The translations under genes and the position numbers were made by a program. Shown here one piece after another: positions 1 to 8,748 of a stretch of DNA of 13,587 nucleotides. Numbering within the stretch: the first letter of the stretch is position 1; every line of letters begins with the position of its first letter. This DNA comes from Ettlia oleoabundans (lineage: Eukaryota > Chlorophyta > Chlorophyceae > Chlamydomonadales), in the NCBI GenBank assembly GCA_019693395.1, contig JAAMXP010000515.1, forward strand, positions 1-13,587. Reading direction: 5' to 3'. Under the pieces are notes generated by a model. That model had not been told where the DNA came from. It searched no databases and was given only the letters and a program-made list of their open reading frames with translations.

Positions 1-30
1 CATGAGGGCTGAACCAGCGTGACAAAACTC

Positions 31-60
31 GTGCGTGCGTGCTTGCATGTGTGTGTGTGA
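31..60. repeat. GTGC and GT microsatellite in a LUC7 intron
   Basis: GTGC units grade into a GT dinucleotide run. It sits in the intron after LUC7 exon 6, which is cut by the window edge. Confidence 0.8.
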
Positions 61-191
61 GAGAAAACAGTGGGGGGAGATGTACACACCGATGTGCAGT
101 GGACGGGAGGACTAGGTGGTGTGGTGTGGGAGGCAGGCGCATGAGCAGGCAGTTTTGAGCTCTGCAGCAGCGCCTCCAGCGGCCCCCTCAC

Positions 192-2307
192 CAGCATGGT
201 CCTGTCTGGCTGTGAGTAGCGCGTGGCCAGCTTGTCTGCGTCCTCCCGCAGGCGCTCAGCCTGTGCCACTGCTGCCATGCTGGCGTCCACGTCACCCTCC
301 TCAGCCAAACGCTCGCTGCGCTCAGTCAGAACTGCAAGAATGCGATAGAGAGAGGGAGGCAGGCAGAAGGGTAGGGAGGTGTGAGGGAGGGCAGTGATGG
401 TGCACAAGAGCAGAGGCATGGGTGCAGTGGCAAGGGAGTACCAGGGACGCGCTTTGCAGGGCAGCGGTGACAGCGGGGATCAAGGGAACCAGAGTCAGCG
501 GTGGATCGAGCACCAAGGAGACACAGATTATTCCAAGCTTTGTTGCACAGCCAGCCTCTCGCCTGCCGCCGCATGCTACCCAACAACATGTACAACGTCT
601 CTCACCCTTAGCCTGCTCCCTCATCCCATCCACCTCCGCCTGCTGCTCAGGTTTGAGCGGCCTGGGCCTACTCTCAAGCTCCGCACGCTCCCTGGCCTTG
701 TCAATCTGCAGCAAAAGCAAGGTGGCGGCAGCGGCGACGAAAGCGATCGTGGCGTCACGGTGACTGTAATGCCACAAAGGTGGTGACTAGGAATAAAGGG
801 TGGGAAACAGCAGCTGACTCTCCCGCTTGGCCAATTTATATATATAGCATATTGGGCGGCAGGCTTGCTTGGGTTGGCCAACTCTGGCTGTGGCACGACC
901 CTTGCTGACTCCCTCGACAGCACCAGCTACAGCCATTGCCAACCCTTGAAACCGGTGCCAGCAGCACCAGCACCGCCGTAACCTGCTGCTGCCCACACCA
1001 GCACTTCACCGCCACCACCACCACCACAAATACAACAGCAATGCAGCCAACCACTGCCACCATCAGCAGCCATCACAATCAGCACCCACCTTGCGGTCCA
1101 GCTCCGCCACCAGGCGCTGCAGCAGGCGCAGCAGGTGGCGCTCGTAGCCGTACCTGAGGGGAACGACAGGGAGAAGTGCGAGTGGGGGTCATGCCTGATA
1201 GCTGAGGGGCAGCAGTCAGAAGAAGTACTGATAACATCGACAGCTTTGGCATGACATGACTGCTAGCTGGCTTTCACGCCGTTGCAAACAACATGAGTTT
1301 GGTACCATCCACCACCCTCATTGTCGGTAACGCCTCTGCCACCTCCCACCAGCGCCTCATACAGCCAATGCTCCCAGCACCCACCAATTTACAACACCGT
1401 TCCAGTCGCACAGACCAATGGCTTGTTGCTGTTCCTCCCATCCCTCCGTGCAGTTTCCCCCGGATGCCCACCTGTCCTTGTCACGCTCGCTCAATGCGTC
1501 ATACTCGGACTTAAGCCCCTCCCAGTCCAGGTGATCCTCGTGGATTTCAAACTCACAGGGCCCCAGGTCGCTGCGCGTGTTTTGAAACAGACCTGCGAGT
1601 GGGCAGGGGCAGGGGGGGCGCGGGGGAGAATGGGAGAAACGCGGGGGGCAGCAGAGTCAAGGACAGAACAAAAACATGGAGGGGATAAGGCGGGGGAAAG
1701 AGGGGGTGAGAGGAATGCAACAAAGATGCTGCCAGCAAGCTGTGGTGGCGTTTACGTGTGGGGGCTGATGGCACCGTGTGGGCTCAGCTCAGCACATGCA
1801 CACAAGTCTGACCCCAAGACATGCAACCCACTGCTGGGAACGGCTGCTTCGGCTGAACCTGCCACATTAAGCATCTCTGTCCTGCTCTGCATGAGTCTCA
1901 CCCACTGCCTGCCTGCCTGGCGGCACAAGGGAGAAGGCGGGGCGACGGCATCGCTGGCAGGCGCATACTGCCGTAGCTGCACACAGCCCAACAAGCGGGG
2001 TTTCAGCCACGAGCACTCACCAAAGGGGCAGAGGCCAGCCAGCGCATGTTTGCAAACCTCTGGGTCTGAGAATGTGGCTCGCCGAATCACACGCTGGTCA
2101 AGCGGCGCATCCCGATCCTGCAGGAAGGCCCAGCGGCGGGGCGGCAACAGCTGGGTGCAGGCGTCCAGCAGCGCGGCGGCCACCATCCAAGGGCTCCCCC
2201 GCAATGACCTCGAGTTTGGGCGCATTAGGCAGCAAGATACGAGCCTCAGTTGCCATAATCACCTTGCCCATCAACTGGTCCAGCATAGCTCGCATTTCGT
2301 CCGCCAT
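192..2307 (-). CDS. LUC7: LUC7-family U1 snRNP splicing factor, 5' part (3' end outside window)
   Basis: Exons on the minus strand, 5' to 3': 2307-2263, 2117-2021, 1592-1472, 1153-1090, 705-606, 331-192. All introns are GT-AG and the frame is kept across every junction, giving 189 residues before the gene leaves the left edge. The start is fixed by an in-frame TAG three codons upstream. The N-terminus MADEMRAMLDQLMGK is the classic LUC7 opening. The first CCCH zinc finger follows (C37, C45, C60, H65) in the context VCKHALAGLCP and NTRSDLGPCEFEIHEDHL. Residues 79-175 are charged and probably helical or coiled-coil (YGYERHLLRLL, ELDRKIDKARERAE, RLAEEGDVDAS). The second zinc finger is expected right after PDRTML and must lie outside the window. 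Known family role: LUC7 proteins belong to the U1 snRNP and help select 5' splice sites in the nucleus. The sequence most resembles the plant LUC7-related-like branch; that placement is from memory. It is divergent from the neurochondrin gene. Confidence 0.93.
1012..1028. repeat. CCA trinucleotide microsatellite in LUC7 intron 4
   Basis: A short run of CCA units lies within the intron between LUC7 exons 4 and 5. It produces spurious His/Thr-rich frames but has no coding role. Confidence 0.75.
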
Positions 2308-2628
2308 GGTGTGCTAGGCTTTATGACGACAACTGCCAGGAACGATGGGTCTTTTCAGGGGGCAACTGAGGCGCTCAGAAGCAGAGGTGCCGAACGAGTT
2401 CTCAGGAGTGGCGCATACGAAGGCACTGCACTGAACAATTCGTTCGACTCACAGGGATTTGCAAGAAGCCAGAGAGGCGCAGTAGTCGTGGGAGCCCTGC
2501 GAGCTCGCATCATGCATAGCAGGCGTCTAGAAAATGGCGCGAACAGAAGGCTTACACGGCATTTGGTAACTAATTCAGGTTCACACGCGTGGGGAAGGGA
2601 TCCAGTGACTGGGGACGTGCCATTCGCC
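2308..2628. promoter_or_regulatory. Presumed bidirectional promoter between LUC7 and the neurochondrin gene
   Basis: These 321 bases separate the LUC7 start codon (minus strand) from the chosen neurochondrin start codon (plus strand), so both 5' UTRs and core promoters should lie here. No clear TATA box was seen. An E2F-like GGCGCGAA occurs at 2536-2543, which is weak evidence on its own. The plus strand stays open in the neurochondrin frame through the whole interval, so an upstream start at 2512 or even 2322 cannot be excluded; that would shorten the true promoter. Confidence 0.45.
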
Positions 2629-5600
2629 ATGAGGGGGGGCTTTCTGCTGCCGCAAGGGGGATCGAAGGCGCCTCCTGCACCCCGAGACTCTGTGATCAAT
2701 ATTACGGATGTAACAGAGCCTTCCGACAAGGCCGGCCCTGCTGGCAAGCTGCCAGTGACCGCTGCCGCCCACACTGCCGCCCCTGCCGCCACGCCGGAGC
2801 AAGTTGAGGCCGGGCTGGCAGAGTGCCTGGATCTGTTGCGAGGACCCACTGACGAGCGTAGGTATGTATTGGATGGCTGAGGCGGTGGTGTGCGTGTGCA
2901 CCAGAGTCTGCAAGCATCGCCGTGGCAACACCAACACCACCCGACCATCCCACCTTGAACTGTGTGCTGGCAGGTTTGTGGGCCTGCTGCTCGTGACCAA
3001 GTTGCTGCCCGCGGGCGATGCTGCCACCATCACACGAGTGCACGACACAGTGGGGTCCAACTTTCTTGATCGCCTGCTGCTACCTCTGCGCACCACTAGC
3101 CAGGCAGTCGTGCCCGGCCCCATGCCCCCAGAGCAAGCAGCAGCGCAGCAGCAGCAGGAGGCAGCTCAATGCGGCCTGGGCCTGGCTGTGCTCTCCAGCT
3201 TTGCTCGGGTGCCCGAGCTGGCAGCCTCGGAGGACATGGTGGGGCGCCTGCCGCTGCTGCTGAATGTGGTGCGAGCTGGCGGCATCTCGCCGCTGGTGGC
3301 GGCACGATGGAACGGAGGCGTGCCAAGCGGCAGCGGGGCCACACAGTCACAGGCCCAAACCGCTGCCAATGCTGACCCGCTGGCAGATTCAATTGCACTG
3401 CAAGACGCTCTGGAGTGTGCCGTGGCAGTGGCCCGCAGCGGCACTGAGGGCAGGGCGGTGGCTGTTGAAAGCGGCGCCGTGGCGGCGGCTGCAGCCGTCC
3501 TGCAGTTATGCCCCCCGGAAGCCAGCCAGCAGCTTTCCCTGGCGCTTCAGTTGCTGGCAGCCTTGGCCGACCACGAGGGCCGGTGGCAGGTCATGGCGGG
3601 TGAGTTCAGTGGCAGGCCAGCCCTGATGCCGCCTTTCCCCTGGCACTATCCCCTGTCTTGCTGCCACCCTTCCTTCCTTTCCACGCTGCCTGTCTGCTGC
3701 TGAGATTACAAGGTTGCTGGCTTATAAGGCGGCCATGTCCCCTCGTCGTCCCATGCCTTATTTTTGTCACCTCACCGACGCTCCACTTTGCACCCCTCTC
3801 ACCACCCACGCAGGCGGCCGCGGGGCAGCGCTCGAGCAGCTGCTGCCCGCCCTCGCCTGCGCCTTTGCTCTGCCGGCCGAGCATGCAGCAGCTAGCAGCA
3901 GCAAGGGCAGTCAGGATGAGCGGCTGCAGCGTCAGCGGCAGCTGTTGGCGGTGCAGCTGGAGGCCCTGCATGTGCTCCTGCTGCTCCTACCGCTGCCGCA
4001 CGCAGCCCACCCGCCCATGCAACTGCTCTTGCCTGGTGCCCGCTGGCCCCAACAGCTGCGGCGGGGGCTGGCACTGCTGCTACGCGGCCGTGTTAGCGCG
4101 GTGCAGCGGCATTCTGCACTGCAGCTGGCGGCGGCAGTGGCAGACCTGTTGGGCTTAGAGTGGCTGCTTGGAGGCCCCGGGCCGCTGCCACGTGCCGGCA
4201 AAAGCGGTAGAAAGGACGGTGATCGGGCAGGTGGTGGCGGCGGCGGCAGCCAGGCTGGCGATAGAGCGGAGGAGGTCCAAGGTTTTTTCCAGCTGTTGGT
4301 GGAGGTGGTAAAGGTTGAGACAAGCGTACTGTTGCATGATGCGCTGGCGCCAGGCATACCCGTGCCGTTGGCCTCTGCTGCCAGTACCGCTGCCGCCGAC
4401 TGGCGTCCCCCGCCGCCTAAGGCGCATCAACTTGCAGCCGAATATGGCGGCAGCGCGGCAGGCTCAGATGCCGGGGACAGCCTCCCGGATGCAGCTGGAG
4501 CTGAGCTGGCTGCTGACCTGGCGGGCGGGCAGCAAGCAGGGGAAGATGTTTCTGCCGATGTAGAGCCGCTTGTCAGGGTGCTGCATAGTGAGGCTGACAG
4601 GCGGCAGATGGAACAGGAACTACAGAGGGAGCAGGAGGCGGCGGCGGCAGCAGGGGCGGGGCCAGCGCCGCACCCACGGCAGCAGCAGCAGGGGGACCAC
4701 ATGCGGCGGGTGGATGAGACAGCCATCCCCACAGGTGGGGTTTTAGTTGATGCCGGGAGATGCACTGGGGACTACAGGGGCTTTGGCAGGGTGCCGGCTG
4801 CATTGTGGGCTGGGCACACAGCTTGCCATACTGAGTGGCAACAGTGCGCCAGGGAAAGACATGGGAGTGGCTTTGTATAAGCAGTTGACTAGCCCTGGTC
4901 AAGCCTTTGTCCCCAATCCAGCTGCACAGTTCTGACCCCCCCGACTCCCTCTCCTGCCACGGTTCTGCAGAGATGCGGTGGGAGGGTCCCAGTGAGGCCT
5001 CAGGGGCTCGTGCAGCACGCGTCCTGCCCTGCTGTTTTGCTCTACTTGAGGCTGGGGTGGAGGCGCTCGCAATCGACACGCAGGCAAGCAAAGTGTCTGC
5101 CGCCCACCAATATTGTTGGTGCTAGTGCTGCTGTGTTGCATGCATGCTGCAGGGCAGCGGCCTGCAGGGCGCTGCAACGCGTGGCACTTCAGCACGCATT
5201 TGCTGCCAGGGCCGCTTGTGTTGCAAGGGGTCCTGCTAGGCTGGTTGGCGTGAGATTTGCCGCTCATCAGGCATGAGCACCACGCACAGCACGCCATTAC
5301 CGTGATGAAATACAGAGTGCGTTTGTAGCTGACCCAGCACAGCACATGCTCTTTGCCCCCCCCGTTCCTGCCCATGATGCTCTGCAGCGCTGCGAGGCAA
5401 TGGAGGTGGAGGGCAGCAGCAGCACCTCCCAGCCGCCAGCCGTGCTGTCTGCCGCCGTCGCGCACCGTGCGCTCTTCTCCCTGCAGGCAAGCTGGGCGAC
5501 TGTGGTGCAAAGCAAGGGGTGCATGAGGGTGGGGCATATTTAGTGTGTTGCCACCAGCTGTAGCGGGCTGTTGCTGGCAGAATCTCAACTCCTGGCAGTC

Positions 5601-7815
5601 ATTGGTTTGCCTGCATGCTCTGCTGCCACACATCTGTCTGCCTGCATGCCCTCGTGGCCTTTTTTACCTCTGCCTGCCTGCTCTCTCATGTAATTGACTG
5701 CAGGAGGCTGTTGAGGTGGTGCTGCAGTACATTGAGCAGATGAGCTGCGAGGTGGCGGGCAAAAGTGGCGGCGATGGCGCTGCAGCTCGCCAGCCGCTGC
5801 TGCTGGCGGCGCTCCGCGTGCTGGCCAGGTACAGCCTGCCGGACCTGGTGTGGACGTGGCAACAAATGCTGCCGGCGTTCTGAACTCACATCTGGCATGT
5901 TATTTTTGCGCAGTTGCAGTAAGCTGCCGCCTGTAGCTGCATCTGCACGGTTCACACATGTTGTTGCTGGCACCCCGGCTGCCGCAGATTTTGCGCCGAG
6001 GTTCCCGATGCATTTGCTGCCCGCGTGCGCCCGCTGCTGCCCTTCCTGCTGTCACTGCGGGCGGGAGAGGAGCAACCAGCCGGGCAGGCGGAGGGGGGCC
6101 AGGACCGGCATCTGCCTGTGCCAGCGGGTAAGGGGAAGAGGCTGCGGGGTCGCTTCAGTACCCGCATTAGGGCTATGCCCTGCTTGTCCGCAATGTCACT
6201 TGCAAGCTGAATTCCCAGGGACACGGGAGATCCATTCAGCTTGAGACAGTGCCTGATCCTCTACGCTGTCCCGGCACGCTGTACCAGTGTTAGTAGTATC
6301 AAGGGGTAAATGCCTGAACTGCCTGTTTGCTGATGACCTGGCTTCTGGCCTGCCATGCCGCTGTGTTGTGACCTGTCCTGCTGCAGAGGGAGCCACCTTC
6401 CTGCTGCCGCTGCTGCTGCAAGTCACCGACCCTCACTACGGCGCCAGCAGCGGGGAGCGGCAGCCTGGGGAGGAGCGGCAGCTGTGGCTGGACGCCCTCT
6501 GCCAGCCGACTGCGGTACAACAGCTGGTGCAGTACACCCGCGAATGCGCCGCCAGCTGCGTTCCGGCTGTCACAGCGGCGGCTGCTGCCGCTGCCGATGA
6601 CGCCCTCATCTATGCCTGCCAGCTTATGTTGAACCTGGTGGCCAATGACGCAGGCCCACAGCACCAAAAGGCAGCCACAGCCGCGGGCAGGCAGCGGCAG
6701 CGGCGGCGCCGGCGGCAGCTGTTGGCGGCTGACGGCACGCTGAGCCTGCTGCGGGTGCTGCTGCAGCTGGCAGGACTGCGCCCAGTCGCGTCGCCGGCAG
6801 ACTGCACGCCCGATGAACTGGTGCATGCTGCCAGGTGGGTAAAAAATGGCATTGTCACCATCTCCCGGGCCTGGGTCTTGCCGCCCTGTCTGCCTGCCAG
6901 CTTTATGGCCGGTTGCCACGCTCAATGGATGGCGGCTGCAGAAACGCTTGCCTGCAACACCCGCCAGCAGCCGTAGCCCCGACAGGCTCAGCTGCTCCAG
7001 ATAAATTCAAGCTCAGGCCTGTCGCCGGCACCCTCTACCGCAGGTTGTTCACTACGGTTGCGACACTGTCTGCCGCGCTGGCAGGCAGCATTGCCGCTGA
7101 GATGAACAACAATGAGGTGGAGGGCGGCCACAGTGGCGACACCATAAGCGTCAGCGACAGCAGAATCGGAACTGCCGAAGCCGACATGAAGCAACTGCAA
7201 CTGGGGTTGAGCATGGAGGAGAATTCTAAGCAGGTCGAGGAAGATCAGTGGGAGGAGGGGCTCAGTGGGCGGGGGAAGGAGTCACTTGGTGCGCCCGGAG
7301 AGCAGCCGGCACCGCAGCATCTGCCCTGCCTGGGCCCCCTCAGCGGTCGCCTCATGTCAGCCCTTTGCTCCCAGCTGCTGGCGGCCATCCAGGCAGCGGT
7401 GCAGCTCACCTGCTCACAGGCCCACCTGGCCCAGCTGATGCCTGTGGAAGCTGGGGCAGGCAGTAGTGCAGGTTGCAGCGCAGCAGGCACCACAGCAGGA
7501 AGCGGTGCCAGCTCAGCGACTGCCCGCCTGGCGGCTGCCAGGTCAGCTGTGGCGGCGGATGAGGCGCTACACCTGGAGCTCCTGCGGATCCTGGGTGCAG
7601 CGGCAAGCGCAGCAGCTGTGCTGGTGGGGGGCTACAAGCCATTTGCAGCTATGTGCAATCAACACTCGCTGGTGGTGGCAGAGCTGGCCTTGAGTCGGCG
7701 GCAAGAGCCTAGGGCGGCAGTGACGGGTGCACCGAGCGGGCCAGCGACTGGCAGTGCCGAGGAGTTGGCGGCATTCAAGGTGTTCCTTCGCAGCGTGACG
7801 GAGGCCAGGCTGTAG
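2629..7815 (+). CDS. NCDN: Neurochondrin-family protein (nine exons, about 1158 aa)
   Basis: Exons: 2629-2861, 2974-3599, 3814-4734, 4971-5083, 5388-5486, 5704-5828, 5988-6127, 6387-6834, 7044-7815 (TAG stop). Lengths sum to 3477 bases in one continuous frame. Family hallmarks: CLDLLRGPTDERRFVGLLLVTKLL (66-89), VGSNFLDRLL, a central ALAVLSSFARVPELAASEDM-type stretch, RWPQQLRRGLALLL (363-376), LLVEVVKVETSVLL (447-460), VLPCCFALLEAGVEAL (611-626), and FCAEVPDAFAARVRPLLPFL in exon 7. Neurochondrins are helical, armadillo-like cytosolic scaffolds known from animals and plants; the algal role is unknown. The protein is longer than human neurochondrin (about 730 aa) because of low-complexity inserts at about 410-440 (Gly-rich), 467-593 (Ala/Gln/acidic), 922-1000 (acidic) and 1036-1066. 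No signal peptide or membrane segment was seen. The ATG at 2629 was chosen because it gives a short N-terminus and leaves room for a promoter, but the frame is open upstream, so the start is uncertain. The left edge of exon 5 is also uncertain: acceptors at 5316 and 5343 keep the same phase. Confidence 0.88.
5084..5387 (+). other. Probable GC-AG intron 4 of the neurochondrin gene
   Basis: Exon 4 ends in CAG followed by GCAAGC; the acceptor is CTCTGCAG before 5388, preceded by a pyrimidine-rich tract. Phase is 0 on both sides. A GT donor nine bases further on (AAA then GTGTCT) also keeps the frame but fits the donor consensus poorly. The CAG/GCAAG context is what is usually seen at GC donors. 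Confidence 0.6.
5487..5703 (+). other. Probable GC-AG intron 5 of the neurochondrin gene
   Basis: Exon 5 ends in CTGCAG followed by GCAAGC, the same donor core as the preceding intron. The acceptor GACTGCAG precedes 5704. Joining here gives HRALFSLQ-EAVEVVLQYIEQ, which fits the neurochondrin pattern of a helix running across the junction. The nearest in-frame GT alternative (GTG then GTGCAA, about 18 bases later) would insert six residues. Confidence 0.6.
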
Positions 7816-8044
7816 CAGTTGACCCTCTCGTGGTGTCTGCATGTTTGGTGGCACCTGCACTCGCCTGAACAGTGTGGTGTCCATGCATCATTGCCCCACA
7901 AATGAACTAGTGTATGCCCCATCAGCAATGTCGATCATTCACCTGCAGCGGCATAGGCATATTCACGGCAGCCTGCTACATGCCGGACTGCCTTCATCGC
8001 ACTTGGTGGCAGGAGTGCAGGGTCAATTGAAGAGGAATGGCCCG

Positions 8045-8065
8045 GCAGGCGCAACTGGCGCCTGC
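8045..8065. repeat. Perfect GC-rich hairpin between convergent genes
   Basis: The stem arms GCAGGCGC (8045-8052) and GCGCCTGC (8058-8065) are perfect reverse complements around a five-base AACTG loop. It lies in the probable 3' UTR of the neurochondrin gene. Whether it has a role in 3'-end formation is unknown. Confidence 0.55.
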
Positions 8066-8185
8066 GCTGCCTGTTGATATGCTTTGCTGCTCCGGCCCCC
8101 AACCCCAAGCCAACATGAGCACCCACCACCACCTCTTAGCTCTCCTGCATGCCGTAACACCTCAAGGCGGTAACGCGTGATGTTT

Positions 8186-8190
8186 TTACA
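8186..8190 (-). promoter_or_regulatory. Possible TGTAA polyadenylation signal for the protease gene
   Basis: TGTAA is the common poly(A) signal in chlorophyte algae. This copy reads on the minus strand about 560 bases past the protease stop. The pentamer is short and the position distant, so it is only a candidate. Confidence 0.25.
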
Positions 8191-8681
8191 AGGTGCTGTA
8201 TTAAAAGATTCAAGTGGGTTGTGTTGCCGTTCCGGCATGGGATATCCGTCCCCATTTCTGGCCAACAGGAACCAGGGATGGGCAAAAAAGATTTCGAAGG
8301 CAGTCCAGGATAGAAGGCAGCCACAGTGTTATCAACATTAGGCAGTATCGGCGGTACAAGGGTATTTCTGGTTTGGTGGGTAACTTAGGAGTGTGCCAGG
8401 AGAAATGTGCAAAATACAGGGTCTGGGAGTGAGCTACATTAGCGCTGGACGACGTGATGGTGTGTTGGGGGCAGGGTAAGGGTGGGAGTGGCGGGCAGTT
8501 CTTGGGGACCTTCACCTCACGCTTTTGGTGGATGGACTATGAGTGGAAAGGATTGAATCGCAGTACACCTATGGCGGATTCATGCAAGCGGCAACCGCTG
8601 AAGTGGATGCCATGAAAGCAGTCGCCAACACCCCCCATAGATTGCTGCATGTTGGCACGCTGCTCAGCCAGTCAATGCGGC

Positions 8682-8737
8682 GTGGCAGCAGTACCAGGCA
8701 TGCTGTGGTGTGGCAGCAGTACCAGGCATGCTGTGTT
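8682..8737. repeat. Tandem duplication, 28-base unit, two copies
   Basis: The unit beginning GTGGCAGCAGTACC at 8682 is repeated directly at 8710 with 27 of 28 bases matching. It lies just past the protease stop codon, in its presumed 3' UTR. It looks like a recent slippage duplication. Confidence 0.85.
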
Positions 8738-8748
8738 GTCGCTGCCAA

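Larger units (their letters stand above)
7816..8748. other. Non-coding region between the tail-to-tail neurochondrin and protease genes
   Basis: This stretch must hold the 3' UTRs and polyadenylation sites of both genes. No coding sequence could be supported, and base composition around 8160-8450 is visibly less GC-rich than in the exons. No TGTAA (the usual green-algal poly(A) signal) was seen on the plus strand downstream of the neurochondrin stop. On the minus strand TGTAA occurs at 8190-8186, which would give the protease a 3' UTR of roughly 560 bases or slightly more. A GC-rich hairpin (8045-8065) and a tandem duplication (8682-8737) lie inside. Confidence 0.6.

Noticed and set aside
394..786. 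130-codon plus-strand open frame and overlapping frames on the left side
   Set aside because: They lie antisense to LUC7 exon 5 and intron 5. The minus strand has the family match and consistent splice phases.
1321..2880. A 519-codon open frame on the plus strand running through the LUC7 region into neurochondrin exon 1
   Set aside because: Most of it is antisense to LUC7 exons 1-3 and their introns, which have strong family matches on the minus strand. Only the last part, from about 2629 to 2861, has neurochondrin similarity, and that is followed by a spliced junction.
5915..5960. Possible extra mini-exon in neurochondrin intron 6, after TATTTTTGCGCAG
   Set aside because: The acceptor looks good, but there is no good donor afterwards, and the frame does not lead into the well-supported FCAEVPDAF exon.
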